Positions 36,496 to 45,861 are shown, numbered from the stretch's first letter. The stretch: 45,861 nucleotides of DNA from Candidatus Epulonipiscium fishelsonii (GCA_001983455.1 LJDB01000013.1:1-45861); one strand, 5' to 3'. Numbers and translations are program-made. Notes: generated by a model from the sequence alone, not told the origin.

Positions 36496-37789
36496 ATTTT
36501 TTTCAACAAATTTGATTTGGAAATTATTTTCTCTAATTGTGGCAGGATTACTATGGTTGTTTGTTATAAATACTCAAAACCCTATTTTGCCTAAAAAAAT
36601 TAATAACTTTCCAATTACTATAAAAGGTATTTCTCAAATTGAAGAAAAAGGATATGTTATTTTAAATCAAGAAGAATTAGAAAATATCACTGTAGATATA
36701 GATGTTATTGGTGGAAGATTAGAAGTGGATGAATTATTAAAAAATGAAGATGACTTAATTAGTTCTACTTTAGACTTAACACCATTTGCAACTTTTCTAA
36801 ATGACCAAGCTGAAAAGGTAGAACGAGCAGTTGTAATAAATACAAATGTGTTAATTGATGAAATTACTGTTGAAGGAACTGCACCAAAAATTGTGAATGT
36901 TATATTTGAAAAAGAAGCAAGTAAAACCTTGCCTATAGAATATGAAATAATTGGAGATGATGACGATGATAAAAATGACCCAGTTATAAAAACAATTGTA
37001 ACACAAGTAAAAGTAACTGGAGCAAAAAGTATTATTGAAAACTTAAGGAAGGCCGTGGTGGAAATTAATTTATCTAAATTTAATAAAGACCACATGAGAC
37101 AGACTTTACCTATAAATATACTAGATATAGATAATAATATTGTTGAAAATATTAAAGAATCTATTAAAGATGTCGATGTTATTATCCCCATTGGCAAAGA
37201 AAAATTTGTGCCAGTTGAACCCCAGTTTACAGGTACATTACCAAATGAATATATCCAAACTAACACTATACTTTCCCCAAGACAAGTAAAAGTTGTGGGT
37301 GATGAAGAAATTATAAATGCATTACAATCAGTAAAACTTGAACCAATTTCTCTTGATAATAAAATTTATAGTATAACTCAAGAAGTAAAAATATTGCTTC
37401 CAGAGGGAGTAGAAATTGTTGATAAAGTTGATGATAGTGTAATTGTAACCTTGGAAATACAAAAAGAAAAAACACATGAATTTATAGTAGATACATCTAA
37501 TATACACTTTGATGTAATTGGTTTAAAAGAAGGACTAACTTTTGATATAATGGAAAAGCAAATAACTTTAAATTTAAGTGGAACAACAGAAATGTTATTA
37601 GAATTTAACGAATCAAGAGTTAATGCAATAATAGATTTCTCTGGACTAAATGCAGGAGAATATTCTATACCTATAGAATTAGAATTAAAAAGTAATTTAA
37701 GATTAACAAATCCTCCTTTAATGATAGATGTGAGTTTGAAACCGATACCATTAAAAGAGACTGCACAAAAAATCAATAATAATAATTAG
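36488..37789 (+). CDS. cdaR: CdaA regulatory protein CdaR (YbbR domains)
   Basis: CdaR is an extracytoplasmic partner of CdaA that tunes c-di-AMP synthesis. It has 433 aa, a single N-terminal membrane helix (about 10-28) and then four YbbR-like beta repeats of about 80-90 residues, visible by recurring blocks such as LPIEYEIIG, TQVKVTGAKSIIENL, RQVKVVGDEEIINAL and ITLNLSGTTEML. The start lies inside the cdaA end (8-base overlap), with GGAGGTG-like bases upstream. It is acidic overall, as usual for exported YbbR proteins. Confidence 0.93.
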   Translation: MNKFFSTNLIWKLFSLIVAGLLWLFVINTQNPILPKKINNFPITIKGISQIEEKGYVILNQEELENITVDIDVIGGRLEVDELLKNEDDLISSTLDLTPFATFLNDQAEKVERAVVINTNVLIDEITVEGTAPKIVNVIFEKEASKTLPIEYEIIGDDDDDKNDPVIKTIVTQVKVTGAKSIIENLRKAVVEINLSKFNKDHMRQTLPINILDIDNNIVENIKESIKDVDVIIPIGKEKFVPVEPQFTGTLPNEYIQTNTILSPRQVKVVGDEEIINALQSVKLEPISLDNKIYSITQEVKILLPEGVEIVDKVDDSVIVTLEIQKEKTHEFIVDTSNIHFDVIGLKEGLTFDIMEKQITLNLSGTTEMLLEFNESRVNAIIDFSGLNAGEYSIPIELELKSNLRLTNPPLMIDVSLKPIPLKETAQKINNNN

Positions 37790-37839
37790 ACTTTTAGCAT
37801 CTAATATAATGTATATAAAAAGTAAAGGTAGGAATAAAA

Positions 37840-39189
37840 ATGGGAAAATTGTTTGGAACAGATGGAGTACGTGGTATAGCAAATAGTGAATTAACAGGCG
37901 AATTAGCATTTGGGCTAGGGCAAGCAGGAGCATATGTATTGACAAAGGAAACACATAAACAACCTAAAATTTTAGTAGCACGTGACACTAGGATTTCTGG
38001 TAAAATGTTGGAGTCAGCACTTGTTTCAGGTATATGTTCAATGGGTGCAAAAGCTATATGTATAGGCGTAGTGCCAACACCAGCAGTTGCATTTTTAATC
38101 AGAGAAATTGGAGCAGATGCAGGAGTTATGATTTCTGCGTCACATAATCCAGTGGAATTTAATGGTATAAAATTCTTTAATAGTGAAGGATATAAATTGA
38201 GAGATGAATTAGAAGAAGAAATAGAGACTATTCTTATAAATAAAGTAAAAGGGATAGAACTGCCTATAGGTGAAAGCATTGGAACATGGACAACAAATGA
38301 AACATTGATTGAAAAATATGTAGATTTTGTTTGTGACACAATCCCTAGTGATTTAAAAGGATTAAAAGTATTAGTTGATTGTGCAAATGGAGCTGCTTCA
38401 TATGTTGCTCCTTTGGCATTAAAAAAACTAGGTGCAGAAATAGAAGTAATCCATAACAAACCTAATGGATTAAACATTAACAAAAAATGTGGTTCGACTC
38501 ATATGGGAGATTTAAAAAGGCAAGTTGTTGGAAGAGGAATGGCTGTTGGAATTGCATTTGATGGTGATGCGGATAGATGTTTGGCAGTGGATGAATCAGG
38601 TAAAATGATTGATGGGGACCAAATTATGAGCATAATTGGGTTAGATATGAAATATGATGATAAATTGCATGATGATACTATTGTTACAACTGTTATGAGT
38701 AATCTAGGGTTTTCAGTTATGGCTAAAGAAAATGGTCTAAATTTAGCATATACTCAAGTTGGAGATAGATATGTTTTGGAACATATGCTAAATAATGACT
38801 ATAATTTGGGCGGAGAACAATCAGGGCATGTTATATTTCTTGATTATAACACAACAGGAGATGGCTTAATTACAGCTATACAACTCTTATATGTTATGAA
38901 AAAAACAGGAAAAACTTTATCTGCATTGGCTAAAATTATGGATATATTTCCACAAGTACTAATAAATGCAAAAGTAAACAATATTAAAAAATATGACTAT
39001 TTAAAAGATAAAGAAATTCAAGAACGTATCAAGCAATTAGAGGAAAAGTTTTCTGGTGAAGGAAGAGTGTTAATTCGTCCTTCTGGAACGGAACCTTTAG
39101 TTCGTGTTATGATAGAAGGAAAAAATAAGGCAGAAATACAAAAAGAAGCCAAAATTTTAGCAGAATTTATTGGAAATAAACTTTCTTAA
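37840..39189 (+). CDS. glmM: Phosphoglucosamine mutase
   Basis: GlmM converts glucosamine-6-phosphate to glucosamine-1-phosphate for UDP-GlcNAc and peptidoglycan. It has 449 aa and opens with GKLFGTDGVRGIAN. The active-site phosphoserine is S101 in ISASHNPVEFNG, the metal loop is FDGDADRC, sugar binding is at GGEQSGHV, and phosphate binding is at RPSGTEPLVRVM. It is 50 bases after cdaR and in the same transcript. It also supplies amino-sugar precursors near the GDP-fucose genes, but it is not part of that pathway. Confidence 0.97.
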   Translation: MGKLFGTDGVRGIANSELTGELAFGLGQAGAYVLTKETHKQPKILVARDTRISGKMLESALVSGICSMGAKAICIGVVPTPAVAFLIREIGADAGVMISASHNPVEFNGIKFFNSEGYKLRDELEEEIETILINKVKGIELPIGESIGTWTTNETLIEKYVDFVCDTIPSDLKGLKVLVDCANGAASYVAPLALKKLGAEIEVIHNKPNGLNINKKCGSTHMGDLKRQVVGRGMAVGIAFDGDADRCLAVDESGKMIDGDQIMSIIGLDMKYDDKLHDDTIVTTVMSNLGFSVMAKENGLNLAYTQVGDRYVLEHMLNNDYNLGGEQSGHVIFLDYNTTGDGLITAIQLLYVMKKTGKTLSALAKIMDIFPQVLINAKVNNIKKYDYLKDKEIQERIKQLEEKFSGEGRVLIRPSGTEPLVRVMIEGKNKAEIQKEAKILAEFIGNKLS

Positions 39190-39266
39190 GTATATTCTGA
39201 GTGTGCATGATTAATACTAACTAGGCTAATTATTTTAATTTTTTTAAATTATTTGGAGGTTTAGCC

Positions 39267-39485
39267 ATGCACATTAGAAAAGAGATAAAAAATCATTCGG
39301 GTACAATTGGATATGAATTGTCGGACGGAACACAAGTAAATGTAGAGGAAACTATCAACTTAGCTAAAAACAATTTGTTAAATAATATTGTTGTAGATCA
39401 GGATAATGTAGGAAATGATTACATTTATTCAGCTAATAATGAAGTGGATAGTTTACCTATAATTACTCAAGTAAACTGGGACTAA
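39267..39485 (+). CDS. Small protein resembling DUF3892
   Basis: This 72-aa protein has TTGGAGG before the ATG. The layout resembles DUF3892 small proteins: an N-terminal strand pair, YELSDGTQVNVEETINLAKN (a G-x-x-x-S-x-x-x-A-I-like block) and a C-terminal NEVDSLPII that mirrors the family's ending with Asn-rich bases and LP. The function of this family is unknown. It lies 77 bases after glmM and 19 bases before the zinc-ribbon gene. Confidence 0.6.
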   Translation: MHIRKEIKNHSGTIGYELSDGTQVNVEETINLAKNNLLNNIVVDQDNVGNDYIYSANNEVDSLPIITQVNWD

Positions 39486-39504
39486 AAATGTAGAGGTGAA
39501 ACGG

Positions 39505-39765
39505 ATGTACCATATAGAGGAAGTACAAGATACTATGAATGAAAAAATATGCAATTGTTGTGGAAGACCAATAAAGTATGCTACTTCAACAGGGGTTTAC
39601 AATGATTATTTGCATATAACAAAATCATGGGGTTATTTTTCTAAAAAAGATCTTAACGTAGATAAGTTTAATATATGTGAGACTTGCTATGATAGATGGG
39701 TGCATACGTTTAAGATTCCAATACAAACTCTAATTGATGAGAATGTTTTTAAAAACTTAGAATAA
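39505..39765 (+). CDS. Small zinc-ribbon-like protein
   Basis: The start is ATG 39505, because the AGAGGTG at 39492-39498 would otherwise overlap the GTG at 39496. The protein has 86 aa, with two Cys pairs, KICNCCGRPI (about 15-24) and ICETCYDRW (about 58-66), which would bind one zinc. No catalytic domain is visible. Related short proteins are common in clostridia with no known role. A perfect terminator follows. Confidence 0.65.
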   Translation: MYHIEEVQDTMNEKICNCCGRPIKYATSTGVYNDYLHITKSWGYFSKKDLNVDKFNICETCYDRWVHTFKIPIQTLIDENVFKNLE

Positions 39766-39806
39766 AAGATAATCAGGTAATAGTTGCTTGATTATCTTTT
39801 TTATTC
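39764..39806 (+). terminator. Terminator separating the core genes from the GDP-fucose cluster
   Basis: AAAAGATAATCA (39764-39775) pairs perfectly with TGATTATCTTTT (39789-39800), followed by TTATT. Confidence 0.9.
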
Positions 39807-39914
39807 GTAATAATAGAGTTAGGAACAACGTAATTAAATCTGTTATATTTGTGTTAGATTTTATCATTTTGGATAAACTAGATTTATCAAATTTAATAGC
39901 AAAGGAAAATTTTT

Positions 39915-40988
39915 ATGAAAATTACAGTGTTGATAATGGCTGGTGGAAAAGGAGAAAGATTTTGGCCAAAAAGCCGAAAAAATTTTCCTAAACAGTTTCT
40001 AAACTTGACTAGTGATAATAAGACTATGATCCAACATACAGTTGAAAGAATATCTGAACTTGTTGAGGAAGAGAATATTTTTATTGTAACTAACAAAGAA
40101 TATAAAGATTTAGTGTATGAGCAATTGCCAAATATACCAATGCAAAATATACTCTTGGAACCAATGGCAAAAAATACAGCACCATGTATTGGTTTAGCAG
40201 CAATGCATATAAAGAAAAAATATGAAGATGCTATAATGATAGTATTACCGGCTGACCATTTAATAAAGTATACGGAACTATTTATAGATACTTTAAAAGA
40301 AGGAATTAAAGTTGCTGAGGAAGACAGTAACTTAGTGACTATAGGTATAATGCCTTCATACCCAGAGACAGGTTATGGATATATAAACTTTGGTAGCAGG
40401 AAAGAAAATCATACTGGAGTGTATAACGTGAAATACTTTGTTGAAAAGCCAAATATTGAAAAAGCTAAGGAATATTTATCTTCAGGAAAATATCTTTGGA
40501 ATAGTGGAATATTTATTTGGAAGGTAGGCAGTATATTAGAAAATTTTAAAAATCTCTTACCTCAAATTTATGAGGATCTAATCCCTATATATGAAAGTAT
40601 TGGACAACCAAATGAAGATGAAATAGTATATTATCAGTTTAACAAAATGAAAGCAGTTTCCATTGACTATGCGATTATGGAACAAGCTGAAAATATTTTC
40701 ACTATACCTGGAAACTTTGGCTGGGATGATGTTGGAAGCTGGCTTACTCTTGAACGAATTAACACTACTAATGAAAGTGGCAATGTTGTAAAGGGAAATG
40801 TAATAACTATAGATACATTTGACTCTATTATTCAAGCTGAAGATAAACTGATTGCACTAGTTGGTATTGAAGATTTAATAGTTGTTGATACAGAAGACGC
40901 TTTACTTATTGTCGATAAAAATAAGACTCAGGATATAAAAAAGGTTGTTGAAAACCTTAAAATATGCAACAGAAACCAATACTTATAA
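39915..40988 (+). CDS. manC: Mannose-1-phosphate guanylyltransferase
   Basis: This enzyme makes GDP-mannose from mannose-1-phosphate and GTP, the first committed step to GDP-fucose. It has 357 aa, the short form without a fused isomerase domain. The nucleotide motif MAGGKGERFWPKSRKNFPKQ is at residues 8-27. Further blocks are LEPMAKNTAPCIGLAA, VLPADHLI, PETGYGYI, FVEKP, WNSGIFIW and FGWDDVGSW. It stands first in the cluster after a terminator. No manA or manB is in the window, so mannose-1-phosphate must come from genes elsewhere. Confidence 0.95.
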   Translation: MKITVLIMAGGKGERFWPKSRKNFPKQFLNLTSDNKTMIQHTVERISELVEEENIFIVTNKEYKDLVYEQLPNIPMQNILLEPMAKNTAPCIGLAAMHIKKKYEDAIMIVLPADHLIKYTELFIDTLKEGIKVAEEDSNLVTIGIMPSYPETGYGYINFGSRKENHTGVYNVKYFVEKPNIEKAKEYLSSGKYLWNSGIFIWKVGSILENFKNLLPQIYEDLIPIYESIGQPNEDEIVYYQFNKMKAVSIDYAIMEQAENIFTIPGNFGWDDVGSWLTLERINTTNESGNVVKGNVITIDTFDSIIQAEDKLIALVGIEDLIVVDTEDALLIVDKNKTQDIKKVVENLKICNRNQYL

Positions 40989-40997
40989 GGAGTAATA

Positions 40998-41455
40998 ATG
41001 AAAACTATAAAAATAGATTATAGAAGCTTCTATCCTGAGTTAACTTAAAATATGAAGTTATTTTTGTTAAAGAATTTGCAGAAGCTGAGTATATACTTTT
41101 TTCAGATGATGGTTATGACTATTTAGGTTTTAATGCTGTAAGAATTTATTTTTCAAATAAAGATTTATTTCCAGATTTTAATTTATGTGATTACGCATTA
41201 GGTGTTCAAAGTTTAAGCTGGACAGATAGATATTTCAAAATGGAAAATAAAATAGATGCAGAATATGAGGAAAAACTTAAAGTTTTTTTATATAATATTT
41301 TTGAGTAGCCTATCTATAAAGCAGGACGAAGAGATAAATTCATGTTCTTTAAAATGTATGAAGATTTAATAAAAAAATGTATTGTAAATAAAAATTCAAG
41401 TAATGTATTGGAGTTAAATAAAAAAAAGATTTGGAAACTTTCCAATCTTATTTGA
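40998..41455 (+). pseudogene. Decayed fucosyltransferase-like gene (GT10 type)
   Basis: A good ribosome binding site (AAGGAG) and ATG at 40998 open a frame that stops at 41046 (KIDYRSFYPELT then stop). Homology resumes in another frame at 41051 (YEVIFVKEFAEAEYILFS, then VRIYFSNKDLFPDFNLCDYA and SWTDRYFKM) and stops at TAG 41306. It then continues in the same frame to TGA 41453 (YKAGRRDKFMFFKMYEDL). The blocks RIYFSNKDLFPDFNLCDYA and DRYFK match the alpha-1,3-fucosyltransferase family GT10. Only about 150 of the usual ~330 residues remain, so besides one frameshift and one stop there must be deletions. It lies exactly between manC and gmd, where a fucosyltransferase would be expected. Confidence 0.7.
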
Positions 41456-41488
41456 GCATATTAAAAAAATAACAAAGGAGAATGTCTA

Positions 41489-42556
41489 ATGAAAAGAGCG
41501 TTGATAACAGGAATAACAGGACAAGATGGATCTTACTTAACAGAGTTTCTTTTGGATAAAGGATATGAAGTACATGGAATAATAAGAAGGCATAGTAAAT
41601 TTAGTACAGATAGAATAGATTATTTGTTTGAAGATAAATCAATTGGGAATAAGAGATTATTTTTACACTATGGGGACTTAACGGACTCTAGTAATTTAAA
41701 TAGATTAATAGAGAAAATTGAACCTGCTGAAATTTATAATTTAGCTGCACAGTCCCATGTTGCGGTATCTTTTGAAGTACCAGAATATACTGCTGAAACA
41801 ACAGGACTAGGGACTTTGAGGTTACTTGATGCAATTAAGGAATCAAAAATTAACTGTAAATTTTATCAAGCTTCTACATCAGAGCTATTTGGAGGGCTTC
41901 CTGGAACTGCTCCACAAAATGAAAAAACACCATTTTATCCAAAAAGCCCATATGGAGTAGCAAAATTATATTCTTACTGGATAACTGTAAACTATAGAGA
42001 GGCTTATAATTTATATGCTTGCAATGGAATTCTGTTTAATCATGAGTCACCAAGAAGGGGCGAAACATTTGTTACAAGAAAAATCACTAGAGCTGTAGCC
42101 AATATTATTGCTGGAAATCAAGAACAGCTTTCACTAGGGAATATGGATGCAAAGCGAGATTGGGGTTTTGCGGGTGATTATGTTGAAGCTATGTGGCTAA
42201 TGTTGCAACAACCAAAACCAAAAGACTATGTAATTGCAACAAATGAAACACACACAGTACGTGAATTTGTAGAGGTTGCTTTTGCCAAAGTAGGAATTAA
42301 TATTGCTTGGAAAGGTGAAGGTGTTGATGAGCAAGGATATGATACAGTAACTGGAAAAATATTAGTTGTTGTAAACCCAAGATATTTTAGGCCAACAGAA
42401 GTAGAATTGTTGTGGGGTGATTGTTCAAAAACGGAGAAAGAACTAGGATGGGAAAGAAAGACTAGTTTTGATCAACTTGTGTATATGATGGTGGAACATG
42501 ATATGAAAGAAATCTATGGAAAAGGAATAGAGGACTATTTAAATGAAAAAAAATGA
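41489..42556 (+). CDS. gmd: GDP-mannose 4,6-dehydratase
   Basis: Gmd converts GDP-mannose to GDP-4-keto-6-deoxymannose with NADP. It has 355 aa and an SDR fold with the N-terminal [11 protein letters not shown], family block [18 protein letters not shown], a catalytic STSELFGG plus [10 protein letters not shown] (Tyr-xxx-Lys), and the substrate region [16 protein letters not shown]. The ribosome binding site is AAAGGAG. Its end overlaps fcl by 14 bases, so the two-step route to GDP-fucose is translationally coupled. Confidence 0.97.
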   Translation: MKRALITGITGQDGSYLTEFLLDKGYEVHGIIRRHSKFSTDRIDYLFEDKSIGNKRLFLHYGDLTDSSNLNRLIEKIEPAEIYNLAAQSHVAVSFEVPEYTAETTGLGTLRLLDAIKESKINCKFYQASTSELFGGLPGTAPQNEKTPFYPKSPYGVAKLYSYWITVNYREAYNLYACNGILFNHESPRRGETFVTRKITRAVANIIAGNQEQLSLGNMDAKRDWGFAGDYVEAMWLMLQQPKPKDYVIATNETHTVREFVEVAFAKVGINIAWKGEGVDEQGYDTVTGKILVVVNPRYFRPTEVELLWGDCSKTEKELGWERKTSFDQLVYMMVEHDMKEIYGKGIEDYLNEKK

Positions 42557-43472
42557 TAAAATATTTGTTGCTGGACATAGAGGTTTGGTTGGCTCACAAA
42601 TTTTGGAATGTTTAAAAGAGCAGGGATACACTAATTTAATAACAAGAACACGTAAAGAGCTAGATTTACAAAATCAACAAGCAGTAGCAGACTTTTTTAG
42701 CACTGAAAAACCAGAATATGTTTTCCTTGCTGCAGCTCATGTTGGCGGTATTCATGCAAACAATACGTATCCAGCAGACTTTATAATGAAAAATTTGCAA
42801 ATTGAATGTAATGTTATAGACTCATCTTATAAAAACAAAGTAAAGAAACTATTATTTCTAGGTAGCTCATGCATATATCCAAAATTATGTGATCAACCTA
42901 TGAAAGAAGAATATCTATTAAATGGTGAACTAGAGAAAACAAATGAAGCCTATGCAATTGCTAAAATTGCTGGATTAAAAATGTGCGAATATTATAATAA
43001 GCAATATGGCACCAACTTTATAAGTGTTATGCCTACAAATTTATATGGACCAAATGATAATTTCGACCTAGAAAATTCTCATGTGCTTCCTGCTTTACTT
43101 AGAAAGGTGCACGAAGCAAAACTAAACAACTCTCCTACAATTGAGGTGTGGGGCTCAGGCAAACCACTAAGGGAATTTTTATATGTTAAAGATATGGCAG
43201 AAGCTTGCATATATATAATGGAAAATTATAATGAAACTCCATTTTTAAATATTGGCACGGGCGTTGAAATATCTATAAGAGATTTGGCAGAGACTATCAA
43301 GGATGTTGTGGGTTATGATGGACAACTAGTATTTAATGCTGATAAACCTGATGGAACCCCAAGAAAATTACTGGATGTTTCCAAACTGCACAATTTGGGT
43401 TGGCATCATAAAATAGACTTAAAAGAAGGAATTGAAAAAACTTATGAATGGTATTTGAGGGATGAACAATGA
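42543..43472 (+). CDS. fcl: GDP-L-fucose synthase
   Basis: This epimerase-reductase turns GDP-4-keto-6-deoxymannose into GDP-L-fucose with NADPH. It has 309 aa, an SDR fold with [11 protein letters not shown] near the N-terminus, [23 protein letters not shown] (catalytic Ser/Cys) and [15 protein letters not shown] (Tyr-xxx-Lys), and the specific [12 protein letters not shown] and [17 protein letters not shown] blocks. It overlaps gmd by 14 bases and the next gene by 4 (ATGA). Confidence 0.97.
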   Translation: MKKNDKIFVAGHRGLVGSQILECLKEQGYTNLITRTRKELDLQNQQAVADFFSTEKPEYVFLAAAHVGGIHANNTYPADFIMKNLQIECNVIDSSYKNKVKKLLFLGSSCIYPKLCDQPMKEEYLLNGELEKTNEAYAIAKIAGLKMCEYYNKQYGTNFISVMPTNLYGPNDNFDLENSHVLPALLRKVHEAKLNNSPTIEVWGSGKPLREFLYVKDMAEACIYIMENYNETPFLNIGTGVEISIRDLAETIKDVVGYDGQLVFNADKPDGTPRKLLDVSKLHNLGWHHKIDLKEGIEKTYEWYLRDEQ

Positions 43473-44071
43473 AATTTGATGGTAATAATTTAAAATGGAC
43501 TAGAGAACCACAAGAATATAAAATTGAAGATGAGCAAATTGAGATTGTGACTAAGCCTAACACTGATTTATGGCAAAGAACATACTATCATTTTAGAAAT
43601 GATAATGCACCGGTATTACAAATGGAAACGTCTGAAAGATATTTTTCTTTCACTGTAAAGACAGAATTTGATAGCAACCATAGATTTGACCAATGTGGAG
43701 TTGTTATGTATTTGGATAGTGAAAATTGGTTGAAGGGATCTATTGAATTTGAAAACACTAGGTTTCAACATCTTGGAAGTGTTGTTACTAATAAAGGATA
43801 TTCAGATTGGGCTACTACGGAAATTTCAGCCAATATTAAATCTATGTGGTATCGCTTAAGTCGTAGACAAAATGACTTTTGTATTGAATGTTCTTATGAT
43901 GGAAACGTTTATCAGCAGATGCGTATTTGTCATATGTTTGAAGCAACTGAAAATATTAAGTTTGGTATATATGCTTGCAGTCCTGAAAATTCATCTTTTA
44001 AAGCTATATTTACAAATATGGAATTGTCGGAATGCAAATGGCCAGCACATGATGGTCAACAACCTGACTAG
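43469..44071 (+). CDS. DUF1349 (concanavalin A-like) protein
   Basis: This 200-aa protein belongs to the DUF1349 / YeaD-like beta-sandwich family. It has [70 protein letters not shown] and a late [19 protein letters not shown]. It has no signal peptide, so it should be cytoplasmic. The ATG overlaps the stop of fcl (ATGA), so it is coupled to the fucose genes. The family has a lectin-like fold and no firmly known activity; a sugar-handling role in this cluster is inference. Confidence 0.85.
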   Translation: MKFDGNNLKWTREPQEYKIEDEQIEIVTKPNTDLWQRTYYHFRNDNAPVLQMETSERYFSFTVKTEFDSNHRFDQCGVVMYLDSENWLKGSIEFENTRFQHLGSVVTNKGYSDWATTEISANIKSMWYRLSRRQNDFCIECSYDGNVYQQMRICHMFEATENIKFGIYACSPENSSFKAIFTNMELSECKWPAHDGQQPD

Positions 44072-44156
44072 TGCAAAAGGAGTTATATTTCAAAGAGGAT
44101 GTTGGGATAAACTTGCAACATAATTTTCCTATGGAATAGATTGTTGATGAAGGAAG

Positions 44157-44184
44157 GGAGCACTTTCGTAATGTGCTCCTATAT
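44157..44184. terminator. Hairpin between converging genes (GGAGCAC type)
   Basis: GGAGCAC (44157-44163) pairs with GTGCTCC (44173-44179), followed by TATATTT. It is a member of the same hairpin family as 28368-28392 and lies between the DUF1349 gene and nfi, which converge. Confidence 0.65.
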
Positions 44185-44221
44185 TTGACTTGTGCTAGGC
44201 ACACTAGTGATAGGTACTGGT

Positions 44222-44896
44222 TTATATTGACTGAGCTATTTTTCTAAGTCTATTTGCCTCTATATCAGCTAGTCTTGTTGGCAGTGGAATACGACTTTCC
44301 TTTGAAGTTAAGCTTATTACAATATCTCGACTAGTTTGTAAATCGATGTTGTTTCCTACTGATACAAAGATAGGCTTTACTTTGGTTCGTGAACGTAACA
44401 CACACCCATATACCTTTCCGTTGACAATAATATTTTCATAAGCTCCTTTGATTGGAGCGGGCATTATGTAATCTGTGTCTTGTACTTTAAAATAGTTTTT
44501 TGCAACTCCTATTGTTGGTAAATCTAAAATAATTCCCGCATGTGTTGCGAGCCCCATATTTCTTGGGTGTAAATATCCATTTCCATCAAACATGTATAAA
44601 TCTACTTTAGTATTTAAAAGTTCGTTTGCCTTAAGAAATACAGGCATTTCTCTAAAAGAAAGACAACCAGGAATATAAAGAATCGTAGTTGGTGCTGTAT
44701 AGGAAGCTATTTCAACAACCTCTTTTGTTTCATAGTCCAAAACAACAATTGCACATACGGCATGTTCTGTATCATCAACATTATAATATGCTAAATCTAC
44801 TCCCGCTACATATTTTATTGCATTAAATTGATTTGTAAGGCAAATTTGTTTTTGCATGTCTAGTTGAGCTTTAATGAATTCGTTTTTAATTGCCAT
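44222..44896 (-). CDS. nfi: Endonuclease V (deoxyinosine 3'-endonuclease)
   Basis: EndoV cuts DNA (or RNA) near deoxyinosine or inosine and starts repair of deaminated adenine. It has 224 aa. Catalytic motifs are GVDLAYY (D34), YIPGCLSFREMP (Glu), and MFDGNGYLHPRNMGLATHAG (Asp). The inosine-pocket PTIGVAKN and the late region SVGNNIDLQTS are in family order. An AAAGGGG ribosome binding site precedes the ATG. It stands alone on the minus strand and converges on the fucose cluster. Confidence 0.96.
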   Translation of the reverse strand: MAIKNEFIKAQLDMQKQICLTNQFNAIKYVAGVDLAYYNVDDTEHAVCAIVVLDYETKEVVEIASYTAPTTILYIPGCLSFREMPVFLKANELLNTKVDLYMFDGNGYLHPRNMGLATHAGIILDLPTIGVAKNYFKVQDTDYIMPAPIKGAYENIIVNGKVYGCVLRSRTKVKPIFVSVGNNIDLQTSRDIVISLTSKESRIPLPTRLADIEANRLRKIAQSI

Positions 44897-45419
44897 TCAC
44901 ATTCCCCTTTTAAATTTTAGATTTAGTTGATATATTGCATGTTTAATTATATCATAAATTTATTTCATGTAATCATTATGTTTATTTTAATTTTTATATG
45001 CTTAGTAAGTTATTAAACTTGTTATTGAATAATAAGAAAAGAAAGCTGCTTCCTTCCATTTTATGCGGACAATTACAATTTTGACATTAAATTATAAAAT
45101 TCCTAAAATATTATTATTATACATATTTTAGATAAGTTTCTGTTAATTCATATTTATTATGAAATAACACTATGTAAATTAGATTAAAGTAGTTTGGCTA
45201 AAGGATGAACACATATATGTATTGTTAACTAGAAACTTACAATATGCTTATGATATAACATAAATTTTGTAACAAATAAATTATGAATACTTAGATATGT
45301 TTTTATACAATAAGATTATTATAAGTCTAATTATTTATTTTCTAAAAATGACTATAGTTATTTCGCTCATTCATAGATTTGCACTGAGTTTAGCGATTAT
45401 ATCAATAGATTTTTCATGT
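44897..45419. other. Gene-free AT-rich stretch
   Basis: I see no supported gene. The nfi promoter should lie near its left end. No terminator or structured RNA was recognised. Confidence 0.5.
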
Positions 45420-45673
45420 AAATATATTACGTCTTGTGCTAGTTAATTGCATTTTTTATATTACTATTAAAGTCGATTTTCTTATATTTATTATGAATAA
45501 TATTCATAGGTGATGGTCTAAGGGAGATTAGTATAAAATATTTGACTAGTACATCTGGTAAATTAAAAAAATAACTATACATCCCTTACTAGTGTATCCC
45601 TCGAAATTCCAGATACGTACAAACGCTTTGCTTTTTGTGGTAATATTTATTAGTGCAGTGAATATTTATGCAA
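45420..45673 (+). repeat. Diverged copy of the arm-terminal element (copy 3)
   Basis: It aligns over its whole length with 18001-18270 in the same orientation, with many substitutions and small gaps. Shared blocks are TTGTGCTAGTTAAT, TTTTTATATTACTATTAAA, AAAATATTTGACTAGT, CTAGTGTATCC and CGAAATTCCAGATA. The terminal hairpin is imperfect here. It is not linked to any nucleotidase or gltS genes within the window, so the element exists independently of the large repeat. Confidence 0.85.
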
Positions 45674-45710
45674 ATAACAGATTTAGTCACGTTGTTCCTA
45701 AATCTGTTAT
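45674..45710. repeat. Palindromic repeat (AACAGATTTA type, copy 3)
   Basis: A perfect 12-bp stem, ATAACAGATTTA with TAAATCTGTTAT, around GTCACGTTGTTCC. It directly follows the terminal element. The other two copies are at 19522-19607. Confidence 0.85.
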
Positions 45711-45722
45711 CTGTTATCACGA

Positions 45723-45757
45723 ATAAGAGAAAAAGCTCAAAATGCTTTTTCTCTTAT
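45723..45757. repeat. Second palindrome with the same boundary sequence
   Basis: A perfect 14-bp stem, ATAAGAGAAAAAGC with GCTTTTTCTCTTAT. It is joined to its neighbours by ATCAYGAATAA spacers, like the AACAGATTTA palindromes, but with an unrelated stem sequence. Confidence 0.8.
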
Positions 45758-45861
45758 CATGAATAATAAGTGAGAAGGCTATCGGTCTGTTCTTCTTATT
45801 CGAATTCTGAAGAGAAGTTCTAATTAGGTGTAGGATATGAATTCTGAAGGTATAGGATATG
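45758..45861 (+). repeat. Diverged start of the 37-bp tandem-repeat series
   Basis: AATAAGTGA, CTGTTCT, TTCTAATTAGGTGTAGGATATGAATTCTGAAGG-like blocks parallel 18276-18345. The window ends within the second GGATATG, so the number of units cannot be seen. Confidence 0.65.

Noticed and set aside
39788..39991. A 67-codon frame before and overlapping manC
   Set aside because: It starts inside a terminator stem, overlaps the manC start in another frame, and has no ribosome binding site.

Overview
The window is AT-rich (roughly 30% GC by eye) and reads as a low-GC, endospore-forming Firmicute, most likely a clostridium of the Lachnospirales (inference). The grounds are SpoIIE, the gene order spoIIE-tilS-hpt-ftsH followed by dusB-greA-lysS, the order cdaA-cdaR-glmM, strong AGGAGG ribosome binding sites, and frequent GTG/TTG starts. 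No phage, plasmid, transposase, integrase or CRISPR gene is visible.

Region 1 (1-18273) is the unusual part. Two arms of about 6.7 kb (1-6717 and 11557-18273) are inverted copies of each other, with position x matching 18274-x. All encoded proteins are identical, and so are the intergenic stretches I compared. Each arm carries a truncated and a full-length secreted 5'-nucleotidase, an M20 amidohydrolase and a GltS-type glutamate symporter. The 4.8-kb loop (6718-11556) holds five genes in one direction: an anchored surface protein, a DUF1624 acyltransferase-like membrane protein, an M29 aminopeptidase and two unknowns. The left junction lies between a good sigma-A promoter and the ribosome binding site of the first loop gene. 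The right junction lies inside the last 20 bases of the last loop gene. The structure is either a real invertible segment or an amplification/assembly chimera, and only read data can decide.

Region 2 (18001-19635) is repeat-rich and largely non-coding. It has a roughly 270-bp element at the arm end, six 37-bp tandem repeats, tRNA-Met and tRNA-Val with promoter and terminator, and two palindromic repeats. A diverged version of the element, palindrome and tandem-repeat series closes the window (45420-45861).

Region 3 (19639-39765) is mostly core genome. It contains a secreted alpha/beta-hydrolase-like protein with Gly in place of the nucleophile Ser, spoIIE, tilS/hpt/ftsH, dusB/unknown/greA/lysS, a DUF4015-type protein with two unknown membrane proteins, then the c-di-AMP and cell-wall operon cdaA/cdaR/glmM, and two small proteins.

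Region 4 (39915-44896) is a GDP-L-fucose cluster: manC, a decayed GT10-like fucosyltransferase, gmd, fcl and a DUF1349 protein, followed by a convergent nfi (endonuclease V). The sugar donor can apparently be made, but the adjacent transferase is broken.
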